Assembly (NCBI GenBank): GCA_964351745.1
Contig: CAYGPI010000076.1
Location: 1 to 12,510, forward strand
Origin: CAYNJF01 sp964351745
GTDB taxonomy: Bacteria; Pseudomonadota; Gammaproteobacteria; Berkiellales; Berkiellaceae
Direction: 5' to 3'
DNA length: 12,510 bases
Shown here: in pieces, positions 1 through 6,834 of the stretch
Numbering within the stretch: position 1 is the first letter of the stretch
Layout of the letters: each line of letters starts with the position of its first letter
Notes under the pieces: generated by a model
Databases searched by the model: none
The model's input: the letters and a program-made list of their open reading frames with translations, nothing else
What the model was told of the DNA's origin: nothing
Made by a program: the position numbers and the translations under genes

Positions 1-64
1 TGGGCCTAAAGGAGACAGTAGCGTTTTTTCCCAGTCAGCCCTCTTGTCATCAGAATCAAGATCT

Positions 65-481
65 TTACTCTTTGTTAGCATCTTCTGAAGTCGCTTTTTT
101 AGGGGCAACTTCTTTTACTTTCTCAGCATTTCTACGTGTTAAATCTTCTTTAATACGCGCTTTACGGCCAGTTAAATCACGAAGATAATATAAACGAGAC
201 TGGCGAACATCACCGTGACGTTTGACTTCAATGCTATCAACAAGTGGGCTATGTGTTTGAAAAACTCTTTCAACACCTTCACCGTGTGAAATCTTACGAA
301 CAGTGAAAGATGAATGAAGACCTCTATTTTTAATAGCGATAACAACACCTTCAAAAGCCTGTAATCTTTCTCTTGTTCCTTCAATCACTTTCACAGAGAC
401 AACAACGGTATCTCCTGAGCGAAAACTTGGAATGTCAGTTTTGAGTTGTTCACTCTCAATCTGCTGAATCACTGTACTCAT
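65..481 (-). CDS. rplS: 50S ribosomal protein L19
   Basis: Ribosomal protein L19 of the large subunit, located at the 30S–50S interface. The 138-residue product matches the L19 family along its core: VPSFRPGD-like IPSFRSGDTV near the start, then LQAFEGVVIAIKNRGL, TVRKISHGEGVERVF, HSPLVDSIEVKR and LYYLRDLTGRKARIKE. I chose the ATG at 481 because the protein then begins MSTVIQQIE, like the Escherichia coli protein, and a GGAG lies 7 bases upstream; an in-frame ATG at 502 would add seven unlikely residues. It is the last gene of the rpsP–rimM–trmD–rplS operon, 33 bases after trmD. The C-terminus extends about 20 charged residues beyond the usual end (E. coli L19 has about 115 residues). The identity is certain and only the start is a choice. 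Confidence 0.97.
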   Translation of the reverse strand: MSTVIQQIESEQLKTDIPSFRSGDTVVVSVKVIEGTRERLQAFEGVVIAIKNRGLHSSFTVRKISHGEGVERVFQTHSPLVDSIEVKRHGDVRQSRLYYLRDLTGRKARIKEDLTRRNAEKVKEVAPKKATSEDANKE

Positions 482-514
482 ATTAATCTCCTCAACTTTC
501 AATATCTTATGTGG

Positions 515-1255
515 TTATTGCGAATCAATTGACGCTTTAACCATAGTTTCATTTTCAAAGACGATGGCTCTGCTTTGCTCTTTAAGCAAATCTGGCCGAA
601 TATCTCTTGTACGCGAAGCTGCTTGTTTCATTCGCCATTGTTTAATGGCTTGATGATCACCGCTTAATAACACATCAGGGACACGCTGCCCCCCTACCGT
701 TTCTGGCCTTGTATAATGAGGCCAATCTAAAAGATTCGCACTTGTGAAAGAGTCCTCAACAACTGATGCCTGTGTTGAAACCGCACCTGGCAAAAGGCGA
801 GTGATCGCATCAATCACCACCATCGATGCAAGCTCTCCACCAGATAGAACATAATCACCAATAGACAGCTCTTCATCCACTTGGTCAACAAATCGTTGAT
901 CAATACCTTCATACCGCCCAGACACTAAAATCAAACTTTTCATTTGACTTAACTCTCTAGCCTTTTTCTGGGTTAAAGGGTTACCACTTGGCGATAAACA
1001 TATCACTTTCGGTGGCTCTGGAGCTCTTAGCTTGGCGACACGCACTGCATGCATCAGAGGCTCAGCCTTTAGAACCATACCTGGACCGCCACCATAAGGT
1101 CTGTCATCAACCGTTTGATGAGCATCAAAAGCAAAATCCCGAGGATTAACTAAAGCCCAATCAACCAGGCCATTTTTCTTAGCTCGCTGGGTAATACCAC
1201 CGACTTCCAAGCACTGGTACATTTCTGGAAATAAAGTGATAAGGCCAAACCACAT
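515..1255 (-). CDS. trmD: tRNA (guanine-37-N1) methyltransferase
   Basis: TrmD transfers a methyl group from S-adenosylmethionine to N1 of guanine 37, next to the anticodon, which prevents +1 frameshifting. Seen in the 246-residue product are the SPOUT signatures: TVDDRPYGGGPGM, LVSGRYEGIDQRF, the trefoil-knot segment SIGDYVLSGGELA, EDSF (the Asp is the family's proposed general base) and HYTRPE. The start at 1255 gives MWFGLITLFPEM, matching E. coli MWIGIISLFPEM; an in-frame ATG at 1282 would add nine residues inside rimM. Only one base separates its ATG from the rimM stop, so translation is probably coupled. It lies in the usual place between rimM and rplS. Confidence 0.97.
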   Translation of the reverse strand: MWFGLITLFPEMYQCLEVGGITQRAKKNGLVDWALVNPRDFAFDAHQTVDDRPYGGGPGMVLKAEPLMHAVRVAKLRAPEPPKVICLSPSGNPLTQKKARELSQMKSLILVSGRYEGIDQRFVDQVDEELSIGDYVLSGGELASMVVIDAITRLLPGAVSTQASVVEDSFTSANLLDWPHYTRPETVGGQRVPDVLLSGDHQAIKQWRMKQAASRTRDIRPDLLKEQSRAIVFENETMVKASIDSQ

Positions 1256-1256
1256 C

Positions 1257-1799
1257 TCACTCACCAAGATCCCAGTCCACAATGATTTTTTTTGCTTGCA
1301 AATCTACCTTCATCACTGTTTTATCAATAACAAATGGGATATGAACAGAGTCTTTATCTTTTTTTACAATCATATTGTCGTGCACACCAGTTTCATACAA
1401 ACTGTCAACACAACCAAAAATATGACCCTGAAGGTTAGTGACTTCTAACCCTATCAAGTCAAGCCAGTAGTATTCACCCTCTTCACAATCTGATAGATCA
1501 TCTTTAGAAACAAACACCTGTGCATGAACTAACGCTTGAGCTTGATCTCTATCAACAACGCCCTCTAGCCTCGCGACCAAATGTTTTGGATGCTTATTTT
1601 TATCAACCACAACAACTGGCTTTGCTCTTTCATGCCCAACTTTAATATACCAAGTTGAATACTCAAGAATATCCGCCTCAGGCGAAGTAAAACTTTGTAC
1701 TCGCGTATGCCCCTTGATTCCCCAAGGCGCACCGATACGACCAACTAAAATCATCGACTCGGTGGTTTTCTCAGATAAAGAGGCAACTGCAATATTCAT
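1257..1799 (-). CDS. rimM: 16S rRNA processing / 30S maturation factor RimM
   Basis: RimM assists late assembly of the 30S subunit head, binding S19 in family members. The 180 residues show the N-terminal RimM domain (GRIGAPWGIKG, then the conserved VVDRDQAQAL segment) and the C-terminal PRC-barrel domain beginning EGEYYWLDLIGLEV and ending near VDWDLGE, close to the E. coli ending VDWDPGF. Length agrees with E. coli RimM (182). The start at 1799 lies six bases after the rpsP stop and no clear Shine–Dalgarno is visible, so translation may be coupled to rpsP. An internal ATG at 1754 (MILVGRIG) with a weak GAG upstream is an alternative that would shorten the protein by 15 residues. Confidence 0.95.
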   Translation of the reverse strand: MNIAVASLSEKTTESMILVGRIGAPWGIKGHTRVQSFTSPEADILEYSTWYIKVGHERAKPVVVVDKNKHPKHLVARLEGVVDRDQAQALVHAQVFVSKDDLSDCEEGEYYWLDLIGLEVTNLQGHIFGCVDSLYETGVHDNMIVKKDKDSVHIPFVIDKTVMKVDLQAKKIIVDWDLGE

Positions 1800-1805
1800 C
1801 AGAAA

Positions 1806-2084
1806 TTAAGCAGCAGCCGAGCTTTCAGCTAGAGCTTGAGGGGACGCATCCCAACTTTTAATAAGGGTAGCGACTCTTTGAGAAGCTTGTGCACCATTAT
1901 CAATCCAATATTGGATTCTATCGCGAGTCAGACGCATCTTAGACTCTTTACCTTTAGCAACAGGATTAAAGAAACCCACGCGCTCAATAAAACGACCATC
2001 ACGACTGCTGCGCTTATCAGACACAACAACATGATAAAAAGGCTTCTTTTTAGAGCCAGAGCGAGCTAAACGAATTACGACCAT
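1806..2084 (-). CDS. rpsP: 30S ribosomal protein S16
   Basis: Small-subunit ribosomal protein S16, needed for 30S assembly. The 92-residue product starts MVVIRLARSGSKKKPFYHVV and continues with VVSDKRSSRDGRFIERVGFFNP, which is diagnostic of the family. The tail is Ala/Ser-rich (ALAESSAAA). A GAGGA Shine–Dalgarno precedes the ATG at 2084. It is the first gene of the rpsP–rimM–trmD–rplS operon. The upstream 156 bases carry a sigma70-like promoter and a palindrome in the leader, so the operon need not depend on ffh transcription. Confidence 0.97.
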   Translation of the reverse strand: MVVIRLARSGSKKKPFYHVVVSDKRSSRDGRFIERVGFFNPVAKGKESKMRLTRDRIQYWIDNGAQASQRVATLIKSWDASPQALAESSAAA

Positions 2085-2133
2085 AGTATTCCTCGTACGT
2101 ATTATGTATGTTAACTTTCTTTTTGTTTACATA

Positions 2134-2150
2134 TAGGTCACTTTGACCTA
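2134..2150. promoter_or_regulatory. 17-base perfect palindrome in the rpsP leader
   Basis: TAGGTCA and TGACCTA flank a 3-base centre with all seven pairs perfect. The site lies about 18 bases downstream of the predicted -10 box and 50 bases before the rpsP ATG. It could be a dimeric repressor operator or, in the RNA, a short hairpin used for ribosomal-protein autoregulation. The symmetry is seen directly; the function is inferred. Confidence 0.4.
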
Positions 2151-2167
2151 ATGGGAAAAGGGGTCTC

Positions 2168-2196
2168 ATTGTACGCAATTTTTGCCTCGTTGGAAA
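2168..2196 (-). promoter_or_regulatory. predicted sigma70 promoter of the rpsP operon
   Basis: On the minus strand a -35 box TTTCCA (2191–2196, four of six consensus bases) is followed after exactly 17 bases by a -10 box TACAAT (2168–2173, five of six). Transcription would start near 2161, giving a leader of about 77 bases before rpsP. The spacing and the position between ffh and rpsP support it. Confidence 0.6.
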
Positions 2197-2240
2197 CTAG
2201 GCTTGCTTGTTTTTCAATGATTTACGCTAAATACAAAAAA

Positions 2241-3599
2241 TCACATGCTTCCAGGAGGTAGCATCCCCTTCATTTGATTCATCATTTTAGCCATTCCACC
2301 CTTTTTGGACACTTTTTTCATCATTTTTTGCATCTGGTTATACTGCTTAAGAACTTTGTTAACAGACTGAATATCAGTACCAGATCCAAGGGCAATTCTC
2401 TTTTTCCTAGATCCTTGTATTAGATCTGGCTTCTTGCGCTCTTTTTTAGTCATGGAATTAATGACGGCTAGCATGTGACCCAAGGCTTTATCATTTGCTT
2501 TTTCTTTAGCTTCTTTGGGAAGGGAGCCAACCCCTGGCAACTTATCCATCATTGCGCTCATGCCACCCATATTCTGCATTTGTATCAGCTGGCCTCTAAA
2601 GTCTTCTAAATCAAAACCTTTACCCTTTTCAAGTTTCTTAGCCAACTTTTCAGCTTGCTCTTTATCAACATGACGCTCAATGTCTTCAACCAAAGATAAA
2701 ACATCACCCATTCCTAAAATTCGAGAAGCTATGCGATCTGGATGGAAAGGCTCTAAGGCATCTAACTTCTCACCCATACCTATAAACTTAATAGGCTTGC
2801 CTGTGATGTGGCGAATAGACAAAATTGCCCCACCTCTGGCATCACCATCCAATTTCGTGACGATCACACCAGATAAGGGAAGGGCGTCATGAAAAACTTT
2901 GGCCGTGTTAGCAGCATCTTGCCCTGTCATACCATCAACAACAAATAAGGTCTCAGATGGGTTCAAAGTAGCATGCAGCTCTTTGATTTCATCCATCATC
3001 TCATGATCAACATGCAATCGACCTGCGGTATCAATGATTATCCAATCAACATGCTGATTTTTTGCTTCTTGCAACGCACGTTTAGCGATATCAACCGGTT
3101 TGCTTAACGATCTGTCTTCAAAGTACAGCGCCCCTACTTCTTGGGCCACGGTCTTTAACTGATCTATCGCAGCTGGGCGGTAAACATCGGTACTTGCAAC
3201 CAAAACTTTTTTGTTGTCGCGCGCCATCATCCATTTAGCCAGCTTGGCTGTTGATGTGGTCTTACCTGATCCTTGCAAACCAGCCATAAGAATGACACCA
3301 GGCGGTTGAGTCTTAAGATCAAGTTTGCTTTGAACATCACCCATAATATGGATAAGTTCATCATTAACGATTTTAACTAGCTCTTGAGCTGGGTTTAACT
3401 TCTTAGAAACCTCAATCCCTTTGGCTTTGTCTTTTATCTCTTTTAAAAACAACTTAACGACAGGTAATGCCACATCAGCTTCAAGCAATGCTTTCTTAAC
3501 ATCCTTTAGCGTATCACGCATATTTTCGTCAGTTAGCTTACCCTTTCCAACCAAATTTTTAAATGTTTTATTTAATCTTTCTGACAAACTTTCAAACAT
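2241..3599 (-). CDS. ffh: signal recognition particle protein Ffh (SRP54)
   Basis: GTPase subunit of the signal recognition particle. With 4.5S RNA it binds signal sequences as they leave the ribosome and, through FtsY, delivers membrane proteins to the translocon. The 452 residues (E. coli 453) show an N domain (about 1–95) and a G domain with P-loop GLQGSGKT (107–114), DVYRPAA (138–144), DTAGR (190–194) and TKLDGDARGG (248–257). The C-terminal M domain (from about 295) is methionine-rich and ends GMLPPGSM, as is usual. AGGG lies six bases before the ATG at 3599. It is divergent from ypjD, as in enteric bacteria. No clear intrinsic terminator follows it. Confidence 0.98.
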   Translation of the reverse strand: MFESLSERLNKTFKNLVGKGKLTDENMRDTLKDVKKALLEADVALPVVKLFLKEIKDKAKGIEVSKKLNPAQELVKIVNDELIHIMGDVQSKLDLKTQPPGVILMAGLQGSGKTTSTAKLAKWMMARDNKKVLVASTDVYRPAAIDQLKTVAQEVGALYFEDRSLSKPVDIAKRALQEAKNQHVDWIIIDTAGRLHVDHEMMDEIKELHATLNPSETLFVVDGMTGQDAANTAKVFHDALPLSGVIVTKLDGDARGGAILSIRHITGKPIKFIGMGEKLDALEPFHPDRIASRILGMGDVLSLVEDIERHVDKEQAEKLAKKLEKGKGFDLEDFRGQLIQMQNMGGMSAMMDKLPGVGSLPKEAKEKANDKALGHMLAVINSMTKKERKKPDLIQGSRKKRIALGSGTDIQSVNKVLKQYNQMQKMMKKVSKKGGMAKMMNQMKGMLPPGSM

Positions 3600-3692
3600 A
3601 ACTTGACCCTTAGAATTTTGTTGCCATCCTATCAGACGAGGGGCTATTTCTTCTATGCCTAAATGGTTGTTATCATCTGACAGAGGTGAAAA

Positions 3693-4499
3693 ATGATGTT
3701 AATCGGCATAAGTTGCGGCTATATAATAGCTTCTGTACTACAATTAATAAATTTATTTGGAAAACTAAATTTTTCAAAATGGCTACTGCCTCTACTTTCT
3801 GTGGCTTTGCTTTTTGCCCATGGCTGCTTTCTTTATCAGCTCATAGAAACCGACAAAGGGCAAAACTTAGATGNNNNNNNNNNTTGGTGGGCTCGGATAT
3901 TGTTATAAGAGACAGCCATGATTATGCTTTCTATGATTCTTTGGATTATGGGGCTGCTGATTTTCTTCTCCTTCAATCGTGCTTTAAGCAAGCTTAATCT
4001 TATTGTTTTTCTTTTGGCTGGCATCACTTTACCTATCGTGTCTAATCATCACGGCAACCATGTTATTCATCATATTCAACCCTTGATGCTGTTTCATGTT
4101 TTGATTTCTTTTATGGCAACTTCCGTTTTACTCTTGGCTTTCTTCCATGCTGGTCTTTTATCTTGCCAAAATTATTTGCTCAAACAAAACATGAATCACC
4201 CTGTGCTCAAAATACTTCCACCGCTTGTTCACATGGAGCGACTTCTTTTTGTTATTATTGCAACGGGCTTTGCGCTCTTAACCTTATCTCTCATCAGTGG
4301 TTACTCTAATCCTGAGTTACTTCTCTCCAGCAAAGCATGGCCTAAAATACTGCTAGCAACCTTAGCGTGGTGCATGTTTCTTTGCATCTTGCTTGCGAGA
4401 AGGCTTAAAGGTCTACGTGGCAAAAGCGCACACCGCCTAACTTTGATATCAGGCGCATTGCTTTTTCTTAGTTACTTTGGTACCAAATTATTTTTATAG
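3693..4499 (+). CDS. ypjD: CcsA-like inner membrane protein YpjD, interrupted by an assembly scar
   Basis: Polytopic membrane protein related to the cytochrome c assembly protein CcsA family. Its physiological role is poorly defined, and no WWD haem-handling motif is visible here. The first part (3693–3873) has two hydrophobic segments and ends GQNLD. The second (from 3916) begins AMIMLSMILW and includes HHIQPLMLFHVLISF and a final hydrophobic helix near YFGTKLFL. Both parts match the E. coli YpjD order (GQNL, then a membrane helix). As deposited, a TAA at 3906–3908 stops the frame, but it lies inside adapter sequence. Deleting 3874–3915 (42 bases) joins NLD to AMIM in frame and gives 254 residues, near the E. 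coli length of 263. The gene is therefore probably intact in the organism. AGGTG precedes two adjacent ATGs (3693 and 3696). The stop overlaps the Shine–Dalgarno of corB. Confidence 0.88.
3874..3915 (+). other. assembly gap (10 Ns) plus residual Nextera adapter
   Basis: Ten Ns (3874–3883) are followed at 3887–3915 by a stretch matching 25 of 29 bases of the Nextera read-2 transposase adapter as I remember it, including GTGGGCTCGGA and the final TATAAGAGACAG. It falls inside ypjD and puts a stop codon in the gene. The AGATG just before the Ns also equals the first five bases of the Tn5 mosaic end, though that may be chance. This is library or scaffolding residue, not genomic sequence. Confidence 0.92.
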
Positions 4500-4508
4500 G
4501 ATAAATAC

Positions 4509-5786
4509 ATGGAAGCCCTTCCCTTAAATATTTTACTAGGCATCTTGGTTGGATTACTCGTCTTATCGGCTTTCTTTTCTAGCTCTGAAACTGGACTCAT
4601 GGCCCTCAACCCTTACCGCCTAAGACATTTAGCTAAAGTCAAAAAATCTGCGGCTTTTGCACAGAAACGACTCAAAAGGCCTGATAGAATTTTAGGTGTT
4701 ATTCTTTTGGGCAATAACTTAGTGAATATTTTAGCTGCATCCATCGCGACGGTGATAGCCATTCGCTTAGAATATAATCCTTTGCAGGCCAGCTTAGCGC
4801 TCACTGCCATTGTTTTAATCTTTGCTGAAGTCTCTCCTAAAACCTTAGCGGTCCTTTATCCTGAAAAAGTGGCCTTTAAAGCCATCTACATTCTCGAAGT
4901 ATTATTGTGGATTTTTTACCCTTTTGTTTGGCTTATCAATGCTTTTTCTAGTCTGATGTTAAAATTACTCGGTGTCTCATCTCTCAAAAAAAGTACACAA
5001 CACTTAAGTTCAGATGAGCTAAAAACGCTTATCCATGAAACGGCTGGTAAAGTTCCAGTATCTCATCGTGAAATGGTACTAGGGATCTTGGAGCTCGAAA
5101 ATGTTTCTATTGATGAAATCATGGTTCCCACAGTAGAAGTGACTGGCTTAGATATTGATAACTCAGAAAAAGAGCTACAATCTCAGCTAGCAAGCACGCA
5201 GCATACATTTTTACCTATTTATCAAGGCTCTCTTAACCATATCATTGGCATTTTACATACTCGCACAGCGCTTAACTTGCTCGCAGATGGAAACTTTAAC
5301 AAAGAGACCTTAAAGGCTCATCTCGTTGAGCCCTATTTTGTGCCTGAAGCCACATCTTTAACTCAACAGTTACTTGAGTTCAAAAAACATCGCAATCGCA
5401 TAGCCCTTGTCGTCAATGAATACGGTGACATTCAAGGGCTCATTACCCTCGAGGACATCCTTGAAGAAGTCGTTGGTGAGTTCACAACCGATATGTCGAC
5501 CACAAGCCCAGACATTCACCCACAAGAAGATGGTACATTTTTAGTCGATGCGAGTGTCACCATTCGAGAGCTTAACCGTGCGATGGATTGGCAGCTTCCA
5601 ACCACTGGTCCAAAAACGCTAAGCGGTATGATTATTGATATTCTTGAAACTATTCCTAAAATTGGTACTTGCTGCCTCATTGAGCAAATTCCCATCGAAG
5701 TTGTGCAAGTCATTGAGAATAGAATTAAAACAGTTAGAATTTCAGCAAAAATTCAAATCGATAAGAAAGAGGATGACATATCATGA
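4509..5786 (+). CDS. corB: CNNM/CBS/CorC-domain membrane protein CorB (magnesium/cobalt efflux family)
   Basis: Member of the CorB/CorC/CNNM family, linked to Mg2+ and Co2+ efflux or its regulation. Seen in the 425 residues are an N-terminal CNNM (DUF21) membrane domain, about 1–185, with FFSSSETGLMALNPYRLRHL, LLGNNLVNILAAS and FAEVSPKTLAVLYPEKVAF. Two CBS repeats follow at about 200–335, with DEIMVPTVEV in the first and NEYGDIQGLITLEDILEEVVGEF in the second. The C-terminal CorC_HlyC domain covers about 345–420. Length and motifs fit E. coli CorB/YfjD (428). The gene starts nine bases after ypjD, with AGGATA overlapping the ypjD stop codon. Its own stop overlaps the next gene by four bases, so all three are probably translated as a coupled operon. 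Confidence 0.94.
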   Translation: MEALPLNILLGILVGLLVLSAFFSSSETGLMALNPYRLRHLAKVKKSAAFAQKRLKRPDRILGVILLGNNLVNILAASIATVIAIRLEYNPLQASLALTAIVLIFAEVSPKTLAVLYPEKVAFKAIYILEVLLWIFYPFVWLINAFSSLMLKLLGVSSLKKSTQHLSSDELKTLIHETAGKVPVSHREMVLGILELENVSIDEIMVPTVEVTGLDIDNSEKELQSQLASTQHTFLPIYQGSLNHIIGILHTRTALNLLADGNFNKETLKAHLVEPYFVPEATSLTQQLLEFKKHRNRIALVVNEYGDIQGLITLEDILEEVVGEFTTDMSTTSPDIHPQEDGTFLVDASVTIRELNRAMDWQLPTTGPKTLSGMIIDILETIPKIGTCCLIEQIPIEVVQVIENRIKTVRISAKIQIDKKEDDIS

Positions 5787-6811
5787 GGCGTTTATTGGCT
5801 TGTTTCATCCTATGCTTTTCATATCAGGCTTATGCGGTCACGCCACCGCCGTTAACGTTTCAGAATGATAAAGCCTTCTTAGTTGACTTTTCCGTATTCC
5901 CAATTTCTTCTGAGATGCAAATGGGGAAACTCATGCCCATGTTGCAAAAAGCTCCGCAAGGGATATATCTCACTGTCGGTGGAGAGCGCAGCTTTAAAGG
6001 GGCAAGTATGATGCCCAATGTCACTTATTTATTTCAAATGGATCTAGCCCAATCTATCGTCAAGTTTAATCTTATTAATAAAGAGCTTTTAAAGGCACCC
6101 AACAAAGAAATGTATAAAACTCTTAGATGGGACGCTTCCTTTTTAGATTGGAAAGCTTTTGTTGCACAATCCCACCATAAAAACATTAAGGTGCATTTAA
6201 CGATCCAAGATTTTGAGTGGTGGGAAGACAATATAAGAGATTTGAATGAGATGAATTATCCTCTGCCAGAGCAGCTTAATCGCTATCATAAGTCTCTTCC
6301 TTGCGATGAAACTGATGATGCCTACGAAAAAAAAGTTAACTTGGCAACGATCCTTGATTATAAAAGCGGTAACTATCTATTTGATGACGTCCTCTATCAA
6401 AGACTTCATCAATTAGCGGTTGAAAACAGAATTTTAACCATGCAAATTAATCTTAGAGACGCCAGCCAAACAAAAAAGTTAACTCAGTATCTCAAAGATA
6501 ACAAAATGACCATTGGCGTGATGGATTTTGATAATTTATATTATGAAGACTATCTAGGCGCTCAGAGTTATGAGCAGTTACTCCAGACTTTAAAGCCCGT
6601 CACAACCCCCCAAACGCTCTTAATTGTCATGGCCAATTATAAAGATTTCGCTTGTGGTCAATTTCAAATGTATTTTGGAATGAGATACCATCATGTGAAT
6701 CAATGGACTACGTTTTTTGACATGCAAAAGTTTATTGATAACTTACCAAAACCTATTCATGACCTCATGGATGGCAAGCTATATGAAGATGATGACGCGC
6801 TGCCTCAATAA
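5783..6811 (+). CDS. exported protein of unknown function, coupled to corB
   Basis: I do not recognise this 342-residue protein with certainty. Residues 1–18 form a signal peptide (two Arg, a hydrophobic core, then AYA as the cleavage site before VTPPP), so the mature protein should be periplasmic or outside the cell. It has no other long hydrophobic segment. The segment IYLTVGGERSFKG (61–73) followed by an acidic residue (D87), with TIGVMDFDNLYYEDYL at 243–258, loosely recalls uncharacterised Rossmann/methyltransferase-like proteins that carry a VGPEQNF-type motif. That resemblance is from memory and weak. The tail is acidic (YEDDDALPQ). The ATG overlaps the corB stop (ATGA) and AGGA lies upstream, so expression should follow ypjD–corB. 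It converges on the SH2 gene with only 10 bases between the stop codons. Confidence 0.85.
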   Translation: MRRLLACFILCFSYQAYAVTPPPLTFQNDKAFLVDFSVFPISSEMQMGKLMPMLQKAPQGIYLTVGGERSFKGASMMPNVTYLFQMDLAQSIVKFNLINKELLKAPNKEMYKTLRWDASFLDWKAFVAQSHHKNIKVHLTIQDFEWWEDNIRDLNEMNYPLPEQLNRYHKSLPCDETDDAYEKKVNLATILDYKSGNYLFDDVLYQRLHQLAVENRILTMQINLRDASQTKKLTQYLKDNKMTIGVMDFDNLYYEDYLGAQSYEQLLQTLKPVTTPQTLLIVMANYKDFACGQFQMYFGMRYHHVNQWTTFFDMQKFIDNLPKPIHDLMDGKLYEDDDALPQ

Positions 6812-6834
6812 CGTAACATCACTATCTATTACGT
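6811..6834. terminator. weak bidirectional hairpin between convergent genes
   Basis: ACGTAA (6811–6816) and TTACGT (6829–6834) are a perfect six-base inverted repeat around a 12-base loop, followed on the plus strand by CTTTTC. It sits exactly at the convergent gene ends and overlaps the last codons of the minus-strand gene. The stem is short and AT-rich and the T run is broken, so terminator activity is only possible. Confidence 0.3.

Noticed and set aside
1..64. A T run (plus strand, about 25–30) as a terminator, and GAGACAG (13–19) as another adapter remnant
   Set aside because: No GC-rich stem precedes the T run, and only seven bases match the mosaic end, which is expected by chance.
3600..3692. 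Divergent promoters between ffh and ypjD
   Set aside because: TATCAT (3671–3676, plus) and TAGGAT (minus) are weak -10 candidates without acceptable -35 boxes. Promoters must exist here, but I cannot place them.
3686..3997. A 103-codon open frame across the N run on the plus strand
   Set aside because: It is a different frame from ypjD, kept open only by the Ns and adapter bases. Its translation has no membrane-protein or family character.
5783..5815. A lipobox (LLAC) at the start of the exported protein
   Set aside because: The Cys is only residue 7, too early for a lipoprotein signal peptide. The AYA site at residue 18 fits ordinary signal peptidase cleavage better.
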